Part shown: one piece after another, positions 30,402 through 38,572 of the stretch
How positions within the stretch are numbered: the first letter of the stretch is position 1
Layout of the letters: each line of letters starts with the position of its first letter
Assembly: GCF_029201565.1 (NCBI RefSeq)
Contig: NZ_CP104002.1
Location: forward strand, 4,121,001 to 4,185,000
DNA length: 64,000 bases
Source: Devosia sp. SD17-2
GTDB lineage: Bacteria; Pseudomonadota; Alphaproteobacteria; Rhizobiales; Devosiaceae
Reading direction: 5' to 3'
The notes under the pieces: generated by a model
Told to the model about the DNA's origin: nothing
The model's database searches: none
The model's input: the letters and a program-made list of their open reading frames with translations, nothing else
Translations under genes and position numbers: made by a program

Positions 30402-31695
30402 ATGGACGTTTTCGACACCTGCCACGAGATAAATGACCGCCTGAACAACCGGGACGAGGTCGGCGCACCAAACATCTTGATAAAGCTGCTAAGCGAACTG
30501 GAGCCTGGTCGGCAGCCGTATCCAGAAGTCCTGAACCAGATGATCCGAGGGACTGGCCTCTTTCCCTATATGCAGCTGGACAATGTTTCCTGGGAGCAGA
30601 GATACGTTCACGCTGCGTTTGAAGTGGACGTCGGGAATGGCCGCGCGACGCTCCATCGCGAGCAATCTCTGGTGCTCGGCAAATTGTTAAGAGGTTCAAA
30701 CCTTGCAGTCAGTGCCCCAACGAGCTTCGGAAAAAGCTTCATCATCGATGCCTTCATCGCACTGAACCGACCCGACACCGTGGTGATAATCGTCCCCACC
30801 ATCGCCCTTATGGACGAAACACGGCGTCGTATTTTCAAGAAGTTCTCTCGGGAATTCACGATTATCACGGCTCCGGATACGGATCTGGGCAGGCAGAACA
30901 TTTTCATATTCCCCCAGGAGCGCGTCTTCGGGTACCTCAGCAAGATCGAGAGCATTGATCTGCTGGTTGTCGATGAATTTTATAAAGCCAGTAAGGTCCA
31001 CGATAAGGAGAGATCCCCGTCGCTCATAAAAGCGATCATTAAGCTCTCCAAGAAAGCGAAGCAGCGGTACTATCTGGCGCCAAACATCAAGAAGCTCGCG
31101 AGCAATGTCTTCACTGACGACATGGAGTTTCTTGAGCTCCTGGATTTCAATACGGTCTTCCTGGAGAAGCATGAGCTCTATCACGAGATTGATGGCGACA
31201 ACGATCTCAAGGCAGAGGCACTCGTCAAAATTATCAAGCCGCGAACTGCAAGGTCCCTGATCTACGCGGAATCGCTCGCGTCGCAGATATCGTAACGGGA
31301 CAATTGGATGTCGTAGATCGCCCCCACACCAACCACTTTGCGAAGTGGCTCAGGCAAAACTACCAGTCTGACTGGGTCTTGGCCGATCTCATTGAGCGCG
31401 GAACGGGCGTACATAATGGCAGTATGCATCGGTGCCTGAGCCAAATCCAAGTCAGGCTCTTCGAGCATGAACGAGGGCTAGACAATATCGTTTCGACGTC
31501 GTCCATCATCGAGGGGGTGAACACGTCGGCCCAGAATGTGATCATCTGGCGCAGCAAATTGGGCCGGCAGAAGCTCAAGGACTTCTCGTACAAAAATATC
31601 ATCGGACGCGGCGGCCGGATGTTTAAGCACTTTATCGGAAACATTTACCTTCTGGACGCGCCGCCGGAGGACGAAGTCATCAAGGTCTGTCCTGT
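30402..31695 (+). pseudogene. HamB-like DExH-box helicase, frameshifted and truncated
   Basis: From ATG 30402. The helicase motifs are clear: LHREQSLVLGKLL (Q-like), SAPTSFGKSFIIDAF (Walker A), VIIVPTIALMDETRR (Ia), LLVVDEFYKAS (motif II, DEFY), YYLAPNIKK (III). The frame then closes near 31295. The continuation in another frame (ADIVTGQLDVVDRP...) holds IVSTSSIIEGVNTSAQN (V) and NIIGRGGRMFK (VI). One base is missing around 31265-31280. The C-terminal region is cut off near 31695. The overall pattern resembles HamB of Hachiman defence; the specific system is inferred. Confidence 0.72.
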
Positions 31696-31752
31696 TGCGC
31701 AACTCAAGATGATGCATGACAGGCCCCGGCGTCCATCGCGGAGATCATCCCG

Positions 31753-31870
31753 ATGGACAGACACAATCGCAGCCCCGCGGAGGGTGGCGCGCGAAGCAGC
31801 CCCTACGACGACGTCACCAACAAGATTATCGCCTAGCTGGAGCAAGGACACCGGCCCAAAACCTTCTCGC
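31753..31870 (+). pseudogene. ArdC-like antirestriction protein, N-terminal remnant
   Basis: From ATG 31753 the frame reads MDRHNRSPAEGGARSSPYDD, then VTNKIIA, a TAG stop at 31834-31836, and LEQGHRP in the same frame. The pattern tyrosine-aspartate...ITxxIIAxLEQGxRPW is that of the N-terminal DUF1738/ArdC domain of plasmid antirestriction proteins. The rest is gone. Only about 40 codons can be compared, so the call is moderate. Confidence 0.55.
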
Positions 31871-32064
31871 TAGGTATACAGCCTCAACAGGTTTCCTCTG
31901 CTTTACCGAGGCTACTGGCGGGGTTTTGAACTTTAGGCTGCCGGGCCGTGCGGTCTTTGTCCATTGTAGCGATGCAGACAGACTGGCAGTTCTGCAGCGC
32001 GAAAGGCGGAACCAGGATAAGCCACGGCATTTCAACTAAGAGCATCGTGAGGCAAAAATTCGCT

Positions 32065-32430
32065 CTACCGCCCGCTGCAATCAATACCTAGGGTAGCGCC
32101 ATTCCCGACGGGTGCGCCATCCTGGTTGACCAGCACCAGATCGTTGACCGTCAGCTTTTCGCCGGCGACCTCAATCTCGAATTCCTGCGAAACGACACGA
32201 CCCGCCTGAATCGTCCGCTCAGGGCTGGCGTAGGGACGATCGACACCAAGGCCAATTGTCAGCGCATTTGCCGTTGACGACAGTTCGAAGAAGAACTTTT
32301 CGCCGTCGGGTGCTGTTCCAGGGCCGCGGATCTCGATGTCGTAAACTCCGTCCTGCTCGTAGAATGCGCATGTGGACGGGGTGAACTCGTAGCGACCGGC
32401 GGCGGTTTCCAGAGCGGTCGTGTCCCGGGA
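32065..32430 (-). pseudogene. 3' part of a lipoprotein gene, cut by an IS256-type insertion
   Basis: An open frame of 121 codons with no start, reading SRDTTALETAAGRYEFTPS from the IS edge, through YDIEIRGPGTAPDGEKFFFELSS, to a stop at 32065. It is beta-rich, with two cysteines. Its first codon abuts the IS inverted repeat. It matches in strand and position the lipoprotein start on the other side of the IS (33825-33991), so the two are taken as halves of one gene. Confidence 0.7.
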
Positions 32431-33824
32431 CGTGGTGTAACTGAGGTGGTCAAGCCGCTCGCGAGCGCGCCATTAGGAGCGCCGTAGCGAGCGAGCGGCT
32501 GGGTGGTCATCGACGGATTTCCGGTAAGGTCTGGTTGCTTACGCCAACCCTGTACCTGAAGGACCACCGATGACCGACTCGATGATGAACCTGCGCTCGC
32601 TGGTAGAGAAGGCCCCCGACGCCGATATTCTGCGCGAGATGATTGGCTTTGCTGCCGAACGGCTGATGGAAATGGAAGTGGGTGCCGCCACTGGCGCCGG
32701 CTATGGCGAAAAGAGCGCCGAGCGGCGGGTCCAGCGCAATGGCTACCGCGAGCGGGACTGGGAGACCCGGGCCGGCACGGTCGAGCTGCGCATCCCCAAG
32801 CTTCGCAAGGGCAGCTACTTCCCTGGCTTTCTGGAACCTCGGCGGCTGGCCGAGAAGGCGCTGACGGCGGTGATCCAGGAGGCGTATATCCAAGGCATCT
32901 CGACCCGGTCGGTGGACGACCTGGTCAAAGCCATGGGCATGAGCGGCATCTCAAAGAGCCAGGTCAGCCGCCTGTGCGAGGAGATCGATGGTCGGGTGAA
33001 GGCTTTCCTTGAGCGGCCGATCGAGGGCGACTGGCCCTACCTGTGGATCGACGCCACCTACCTCAAAGTGCGCCGGGGCGGCCGCATCGTCTCGGTGGCC
33101 GCCATCATGGCCGTGGGCGTCAATGCCGATGGCCGGCGCGAGGTGTTGGGCATGGAGATCGGCACCTCGGAAGCCGAGGCGATCTGGACCGAGTTTCTGC
33201 GCAAGCTGACCCGCCGCGGCCTGCGAGGCGTGAAGCTGGTGATCTCCGATGCCCATGAGGGCATCAAGGCCGCCGTCACCAAGGTGCTTTGCGCCACATG
33301 GCAGCGCTGCCGCGTTCACTTCATGCGTAACGTCCTCGCCCATGCCGGCAAGAGCGGTCGCCGCGTGGCCAGTGCCTTTATCGCCACGGCCTTCGCCCAG
33401 GAGACGCCGGAGGCGGCCAGCACCCAGTGGCGCGCCGTTGCCGACCAAATCCGCCCTCGCGTGCCCAAGCTTGCCACCATCATGGATGAGGCCGAGCACG
33501 ACGTCCTCGCCTACATGAGCTTCCCCAAGGAGCATCGGGCCAAGTTGCACAGCAACAACCCGATTGAACGGGTGAATGGCGAGGTGAAGCGCCGGACCGA
33601 GGTCGTGGGCATCTTCCCCAACGAGGACGCAATCATCCGCCTCGTCGGCGCTATCCTGCTCGAACAGAACGATGAATGGGCGGTTCAGCGGGCGAGATAT
33701 ATGACGCTGGAATCCGTCGCCCCGTTGAGCGATGATCCCCTCGTCAGCTTGCCGGCAGTTCCCGCACGCTGACCAGCCCGGCCAAGCCGGATATGCGTGG
33801 AGGCCAAGCCTCAGTTACACCACG
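32431..33824 (+). mobile_element. IS256-family insertion sequence, complete
   Basis: About 1394 bp. The ends are perfect 16-bp inverted repeats: CGTGGTGTAACTGAGG at 32431-32446 and its reverse complement at 33809-33824. It carries one full transposase gene. The flanking bases (TCCCGGGA left, CAGTGGGG right) are not a direct repeat, so no 8-bp target duplication is visible. Confidence 0.88.
32570..33772 (+). CDS. IS256-family (mutator-type) transposase
   Basis: A 400-residue DDE transposase with the family's N-terminal region ([34 protein letters not shown]), the first catalytic Asp in [12 protein letters not shown], the second in [13 protein letters not shown], the C/H motif [11 protein letters not shown], and the catalytic Glu in [15 protein letters not shown]. 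Full length and no lesion, so it may be active. The only apparently intact transposase in the island. Confidence 0.95.
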   Translation: MTDSMMNLRSLVEKAPDADILREMIGFAAERLMEMEVGAATGAGYGEKSAERRVQRNGYRERDWETRAGTVELRIPKLRKGSYFPGFLEPRRLAEKALTAVIQEAYIQGISTRSVDDLVKAMGMSGISKSQVSRLCEEIDGRVKAFLERPIEGDWPYLWIDATYLKVRRGGRIVSVAAIMAVGVNADGRREVLGMEIGTSEAEAIWTEFLRKLTRRGLRGVKLVISDAHEGIKAAVTKVLCATWQRCRVHFMRNVLAHAGKSGRRVASAFIATAFAQETPEAASTQWRAVADQIRPRVPKLATIMDEAEHDVLAYMSFPKEHRAKLHSNNPIERVNGEVKRRTEVVGIFPNEDAIIRLVGAILLEQNDEWAVQRARYMTLESVAPLSDDPLVSLPAVPAR

Positions 33825-33991
33825 CAGTGGGGCACGATCTCCAGAGCACCCGACCCGGCAGCGGGAAGGTTCTTTGCTTTCGGCGCTTCCGCCTCTGCAC
33901 TGCACCCTGCAAGCATCAGGCTGGCGCACGAAACGACCAGAAGAGCACAGCGCGTGTGCCGCCGCTGCGCTCTAGATTTTTGCGTGAACAT
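33825..33991 (-). pseudogene. 5' part of a lipoprotein gene, cut by the IS256-type insertion
   Basis: From ATG 33991 (GGAGAGCG upstream; a GTG at 34003 is also in frame). The product has a basic N-terminus, hydrophobic stretch CALLVVSCASLM and lipobox LAGC, then a low-complexity linker (SAEAEAPKAKNLPAAGSG). The frame reaches the IS terminal repeat after PH. It starts a few bases after the stop of the SH3 gene and is the last gene of that operon. The remainder is at 32065-32430. Confidence 0.78.
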
Positions 33992-34006
33992 TTCGCTCTC
34001 CACGAT

Positions 34007-34825
34007 CTATGGATATGACCAGCCGTCGTGCTCAACGCGAAAAATCCGCAATGGCGCGCCGGGTTTGGTGGTGTCGGCGCGCAGGTAGAAGACCGCGCGC
34101 TGGTCCTTGCCGAAATTGGTGAAGTCGACATTGATGGTGATCATGCCGCGCAGCATCGGCTGGTCGGGGTCGGGCATGGGGTCTTCGATGGCGCCGTCGA
34201 AGTCCTGCGCGCCATACAGAGGGTGCGCACCGACATTGCCGGAAGACAGCCAGGCGACGATGTCGTCGGTGAAGTAGTTTCTGGATACGGCAGGATCGAA
34301 TGCGCTCGGCAGAATGCTGTTTTCCGACTGGAACTGGCGTTCGTAGAGCTCACGCACCAGGTCCTGCGCCTGAGCAACCGGATCGATGCCGGGGGCTGCT
34401 GCATAGGGTTCGGGCGCTGGCTGTGCCGGGCGGGACTTTGTCGCTGCGGCTGGGGGCTCGCTGCCATCGGGGGTGATATAGCGTTGCGCCACCCAGCCCG
34501 CCTTGCTCATCGCCTTGTTGCGCATCAGACACCAGCGGGGCGGCAGCGCGCTGATCTGCGCCTGCGTCATCTCCATGTAGTGGGCCGCGGTGTAGAACGG
34601 AACACAGGTGATCTGCTGCATGTTGCGTTCATTGTGGGCGAATGTCTCGATCACCGGATAGTTGGTGCCGGGGCCCATCCGGGCATTGAGAACATCGTTG
34701 CCGGAGACGCCCGTGACCTGCCAGGCATCCGGGCCGTGGCCATCGATTTCGGCATGGGCGGCAGACGCGGCCAGGCCGAGCGCCATGACAAGCAATGCAG
34801 CCTTGAATGTGTGTGTCATGGTCAT
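34007..34825 (-). CDS. Exported SH3-like domain protein
   Basis: A 272-residue protein with a signal peptide (MTMTHTFKAALLVMALGLAASAAHA). A bacterial SH3-like domain follows at about residues 28-120 (VTGVSGNDVLNARMGPGTNYPVIETF; WCLMRNKAMSKAGWVAQRYITPDG). A Pro/Ala linker leads to a C-terminal domain (AQDLVRELYERQF; YFTDDIVAWLSSGNVGAHPLYGAQDFDG; VFYLRADTTKPGAPLRIFRVEHDGW) of the type found in DUF3828-like periplasmic proteins. ATG 34825 overlaps the VWA gene stop (ATGA). Probably acts in the periplasm with the VWA protein. Confidence 0.75.
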   Translation of the reverse strand: MTMTHTFKAALLVMALGLAASAAHAEIDGHGPDAWQVTGVSGNDVLNARMGPGTNYPVIETFAHNERNMQQITCVPFYTAAHYMEMTQAQISALPPRWCLMRNKAMSKAGWVAQRYITPDGSEPPAAATKSRPAQPAPEPYAAAPGIDPVAQAQDLVRELYERQFQSENSILPSAFDPAVSRNYFTDDIVAWLSSGNVGAHPLYGAQDFDGAIEDPMPDPDQPMLRGMITINVDFTNFGKDQRAVFYLRADTTKPGAPLRIFRVEHDGWSYP

Positions 34826-36858
34826 TTCACCTCTACGATCGCACGGCCCAGAACCTTGCGGCCGCTGACGTCAAGAAACCGGATTTCATAGGTTCCGGCC
34901 TGTGCCGCCATTTGCAGTTCCAGCGACTTTTCCGCCCCGACCTTGTGCGCGGCAATCCAGCTGAAATCGGCCTGATCGGTGCGGGCAAGGGCGACGCGCT
35001 GGTCAGCGCTCCCGGCTTCCGCGCGCCACGACACGGTGATTGTCTCGCCGGCCCCGGCTTCTGCCGGTGCCGCCAGTCCAGCCCCGTCATCCAACGGCGC
35101 GTCTTGCGCCACCACTTCCAGCTGGTGGCTGGCAAGAGTGCGGGCGCCTTCGCGCAACACATAGCGGATTTCGTAAAGCCCTGTTTCGGCCGGCGCCTTC
35201 ATCTCGACGGCACGGGCGTCCCGAACCCGGACATAGTCGGCATATTTGCCCTCGGCGGTCCCGGCGGGAACAATGGTGATATAGTCCTCGGGGTGGATCG
35301 AGATCGACCAGATCACCTGAATCTTGGTTCCGGCCCGCGCGACATCGGGGCCGCTCACCGTCACTTCGGCTTCAACGACTTCCACAGGGGCGGACGCCAT
35401 GGTGCGGCCCCCTTCGCGCAGCACATAGCGTACTTCGTAAAGACCCGGCTCTGCTGGCCCGATCAATCGGCTTTCGGTTACATCGCGCACGCGCTGATAG
35501 TTGGTGTATTTTCCTTCCTCGGCTCCCGCGGGAACGATGGTGACATAGTCTTCCGGATGGATCGACGCCGACCAGGTCACCTTGAAGCTTGCGCCGGTGG
35601 TCACCTCTTTCGGCGCGGCGACCCCGATCTCGGCCTCAACGACCTCCACAGGGGTCGACGCCATGGTGCGGCCCCCTTCGCGCAGCACGTAGCGTACTTC
35701 GTAAAGACCCGGCTCTGCCGGCGCGATCAATCGGTTTTCGGTGACATCGCGCACGCGCTGATAGTTGGTGTATCTTCCTTCCTCGGTTCCGGTGGGAACG
35801 ATGGTGACATAATCTTCTGGATGGATCGACGTCGACCATGTCACCTTGAAGCTTGCGCCTATGGTCACCTGTTGCGGCGCAGTGATACCGATTTCGGCCT
35901 CGACGACCTCGACGGGAGTTGCTCCAAGGGTATGGCCATCTTTCCGTGTGACGTAACGTACCTCGTACAGACCGGGCTGGGCGGGCGCGATCAACCTGTT
36001 TTCGGTGACATCACGCACGCGCTGATAGTTGGTGTATTTTCCTTCCTCGGCTCCGACCGGAACGATGGTGACATAGTCTTCCGGATGGATCGAAGCCGAC
36101 CAGGTTACCTTGAAGCTTGATCCGGTCGTCACCTGTTCCGGCGCCTGGATCGCTATTTCCGCTTCTGGCTCCGGCTCCGGCTCCGGCTCAGGCGCCACTT
36201 CGGCCTCTGGCGGTGTCATTGGCTGCAAGTCCATCACCGACTGGACATGAGCCAGTGCGGTCTTCAGCTCATCGGCATTCTGGGCCGGAACGAAGACGCC
36301 GCCGGTGTTTTCGGCAATACAGGCAAGGCTTTCATGGGCCTGATCCTCAAGGTCGAAGCCGACGACGTGGGTCGTGAACTTCACGCCCTGGCTGGCCAGC
36401 TGCTCTGCCAGCGCGCAAGGGTCGGCCTGACAGGTTTCCAGGCCATCGGAAATGAGCACCACAGTGGCGGGGTTGTCGCGATAGGACAGGAGTTCCGCGG
36501 CGTGCTGAACGGCGGCGGAAATTGGCGTCTTTCCTTTCGGGCGGATGCGGTTCACCGTGCTGATGAAGCTTGCCCGGTCGAGCGGCCCCGGCTCGATCAA
36601 GGTCTCGATGTCGCGGCAGTCGCCTTCCGAGCCATGCCCGTAGGCGACGAGGCCGAGATTGGTGTCGTCGGACCAGCCGGTCACGAGATCGGCCATCACG
36701 TCGCGCGCGATCTCGATCTTGCTGGTGCCGTCGATCTGGCCCCACATCGAGCCGGAGGCGTCATAAACGATGACCACGTCTTCCGCCGCTGCGGCGACCG
36801 ACAGGGGCGTGGTGATGGCGATGGCCGCGACCAGTGCTGTCTTCAGAGCTTTCATCAT
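34822..36858 (-). CDS. Exported VWA-domain protein with four tandem beta-sandwich repeats
   Basis: A 678-residue protein from the ATG pair at 36858/36855; an ATG at 36885 overlapping the upstream stop is also possible. Signal peptide residues 1-24. The VWA domain (about 28-205) has an intact MIDAS start, VYDASGSMWGQ, and Thr/Asp partners in KGKTPISAA and LISDGLETC. A PEPEPEPEPE linker follows. Then come four 88-residue repeats (about 233-320, 321-408, 409-496, 497-584), each with the core SIHPEDYVTIVP and GLYEVRYV, and a fifth degenerate domain to the C-terminus. A metal-dependent adhesion or scaffold role in the periplasm is inferred. Confidence 0.85.
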   Translation of the reverse strand: MMKALKTALVAAIAITTPLSVAAAAEDVVIVYDASGSMWGQIDGTSKIEIARDVMADLVTGWSDDTNLGLVAYGHGSEGDCRDIETLIEPGPLDRASFISTVNRIRPKGKTPISAAVQHAAELLSYRDNPATVVLISDGLETCQADPCALAEQLASQGVKFTTHVVGFDLEDQAHESLACIAENTGGVFVPAQNADELKTALAHVQSVMDLQPMTPPEAEVAPEPEPEPEPEAEIAIQAPEQVTTGSSFKVTWSASIHPEDYVTIVPVGAEEGKYTNYQRVRDVTENRLIAPAQPGLYEVRYVTRKDGHTLGATPVEVVEAEIGITAPQQVTIGASFKVTWSTSIHPEDYVTIVPTGTEEGRYTNYQRVRDVTENRLIAPAEPGLYEVRYVLREGGRTMASTPVEVVEAEIGVAAPKEVTTGASFKVTWSASIHPEDYVTIVPAGAEEGKYTNYQRVRDVTESRLIGPAEPGLYEVRYVLREGGRTMASAPVEVVEAEVTVSGPDVARAGTKIQVIWSISIHPEDYITIVPAGTAEGKYADYVRVRDARAVEMKAPAETGLYEIRYVLREGARTLASHQLEVVAQDAPLDDGAGLAAPAEAGAGETITVSWRAEAGSADQRVALARTDQADFSWIAAHKVGAEKSLELQMAAQAGTYEIRFLDVSGRKVLGRAIVEVK
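35107..36162. repeat. Four 264-bp in-frame tandem repeats in the VWA gene
   Basis: Each unit encodes an 88-residue module. Units 1-3 (from the gene's 5' side) are nearly identical at the DNA level over long stretches; unit 4 is more diverged. This points to recent duplication or gene conversion among the first three. Confidence 0.85.
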
Positions 36859-36881
36859 GATGTTTCGTTCCGTAGATTGTT

Positions 36882-37868
36882 TCATGCTGGCCGCACATCG
36901 CCATTGCCGTGGATGCCGGATCCAGCCGACGCCCCCATGGCGCGCGCCTTCAGCTTGCGGAATTTGCCTGACATCTGTTCCAGCCGCGCATCCCATTCAG
37001 GATCGGGCTGCTGATTTTCGATGGTCTTGAAGAACACCTGCATCAGGCAGGCGATGGCGAATGGCTCCAGCAATGCCGCCTTGACGCTCCAGGCAAACAG
37101 CAGCGCAAACACGAAGCCACCGGCCGCCCATGCGCCGGGCATCACGTAGACGACGAGCGCAGCTGGCGCGAGCATGACCAGAAACACCAGAAAGCTCATG
37201 AAATAGACGATGATCGCCAGCCACGCGGCATTCTTGAGCATGACCTTGTAGTTCTGCCCGTAAAGCACCAGCGCTTCCCGTGCCGATCCCCAGGCGTTGG
37301 TCGAGCCGGTGCGGATTGCATAGGCCAGGATGACTTCGTCGATAAAGCCGACGGCAACCCGCAGGAAGGCATGCAAGATGCCGGAAATCTGCCTTGCGCC
37401 CGGTATCGGCAGAATGGTCAGGATGCCGCGCACCAGTCCGGTGATCGCGCCGATCACGCCTTTGACCAGCTGGTCGATGGCAAACAGGACGCTGGCCTCG
37501 GCAAAGCGCTGCTTGACCACGGCGGTGGCATGGCTGACCTGTGATTTGCCGTCCGGCATCGGCTTGCCGTCGATCAGTTCGACCAGCACCGCGATATGAC
37601 CTGCCTTGACGATGTAGAGGATATATTCGCGCGCCCAGTACATCGCGATCCCGAACATGCCGAAGCCCATCGCGCCGCCCCACAGCGTCGCATTTGCCTG
37701 AAAGCCTTCGTCACCGAAGCCGCCGACGCCATAGCCAATGCCTGCGCCGGTTCCCGTTACCAGAACATAGCCAACCGCAATGCCGAAATAGACCGCCATC
37801 CGCAGCACGATGAACGGCATGGTCCGTGCCATCATTGCCAGCGCATTGCCGACGCTGAAATCCCACAT
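36882..37868 (-). CDS. Multi-pass membrane protein, unknown family
   Basis: A 328-residue protein from ATG 37868 (MWDFSVGNALAMMART); a longer frame to 37949 is possible but starts in weak sequence. It has two glycine-rich early helices (FGIAVGYVLVTGTGAGIGYGVGGFG; LWGGAMGFGMFGIAMYW), a soluble central part (GKPMPDGKSQVSHATAVVKQRF), and further helices near VLKNAAWLAIIVYFMSFLVFLVMLAPAAL-type sequence. The C-terminus is charged and cytosolic. It is the first gene of the VWA operon and overlaps the possible long VWA start. I do not recognise the family with certainty. Confidence 0.65.
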   Translation of the reverse strand: MWDFSVGNALAMMARTMPFIVLRMAVYFGIAVGYVLVTGTGAGIGYGVGGFGDEGFQANATLWGGAMGFGMFGIAMYWAREYILYIVKAGHIAVLVELIDGKPMPDGKSQVSHATAVVKQRFAEASVLFAIDQLVKGVIGAITGLVRGILTILPIPGARQISGILHAFLRVAVGFIDEVILAYAIRTGSTNAWGSAREALVLYGQNYKVMLKNAAWLAIIVYFMSFLVFLVMLAPAALVVYVMPGAWAAGGFVFALLFAWSVKAALLEPFAIACLMQVFFKTIENQQPDPEWDARLEQMSGKFRKLKARAMGASAGSGIHGNGDVRPA

Positions 37869-38056
37869 GGTTTCCCCTGCCTCCCAAATCGCTGCATCAA
37901 GCCTAGCAGGGGCAAAGCAGGCATGCCCCGTCCATTTGGATAGGGACATGGTGGAAAGCGTGAGTATAATCGGCCTTCAGGGTTCTGCGGCAGGAAGAAG
38001 ATCGGAGAGGCAGCAGCACGCTGTCTTTATTTGAAGATTGGGGGCTGGGCGTCGAT

Positions 38057-38572
38057 TTGCGGAATTTTACTTTTTCTAGTCTGGCACTCATCTCGCTTTA
38101 CAGTGTGATGATTGCCGAGTGTTTTGGGCAGTCACAGCCGCCGCCTCCGCCCGCTGCACCCGTTCTTTCGGTGTACGGCGCTCTTTCCAGCGCCGATGCC
38201 GACGGAGCGGCGCATTTCGACCTCGAGATGTTGCGCGCCCTGCCTGCGGCCCGGCTTGAGACGACGACCGCCGTCACCGATGGCGTGCGTCGTTTCGATG
38301 GGGTCTTGATGCGGGATCTTCTGGCGCATGTCGGCGCGCAGGGAAAAACCCTGACGGCGAGAGCCCTGAACGATTATGCGATCGAAATCGCGATCGAGGA
38401 ATTCGACCGTTTCGACGTCCTTCTTGCCTATGAAATGGATGGCGAGCCGCTGTTGCCGAGCGACAAGGGGCCACTCTGGATCGTCTATCCGCGCGACCGG
38501 CATGCCGAACTGCAGGATATCCGCTTCGACTATCGCTGGGTGTGGCAATTGCGATGGATCGAGATCAGGTGA
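38057..38572 (+). CDS. Exported SUOX-fold protein lacking the cofactor cysteine
   Basis: A 171-residue protein, from a TTG at 38057 that opens a good signal peptide (FSSLALISLYSVMIAECFGQ). The mature domain (LSVYGALSSADADG...FDGVLMRDLLAHVG...DYAIEIAIEEFDRFDVLLAYEMDGEPLLPSDKGPLWIVYPRD) matches the small molybdopterin-oxidoreductase (sulfite oxidase-like) fold. No cysteine remains after the signal peptide, so it cannot ligate molybdenum in the usual way. Just upstream of a histidine kinase it may serve as a periplasmic sensing partner; this is inference. Confidence 0.75.
   Translation: MRNFTFSSLALISLYSVMIAECFGQSQPPPPPAAPVLSVYGALSSADADGAAHFDLEMLRALPAARLETTTAVTDGVRRFDGVLMRDLLAHVGAQGKTLTARALNDYAIEIAIEEFDRFDVLLAYEMDGEPLLPSDKGPLWIVYPRDRHAELQDIRFDYRWVWQLRWIEIR

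Noticed and set aside
32421..33834. Target-site duplication around the IS256-type element
   Set aside because: The bases next to the two inverted repeats (TCCCGGGA and CAGTGGGG) do not match.
35107..36162. Possible CRISPR-like array because of regular repeats
   Set aside because: The repeats are 264 bp, contiguous without spacers, and encode an 88-residue protein module.
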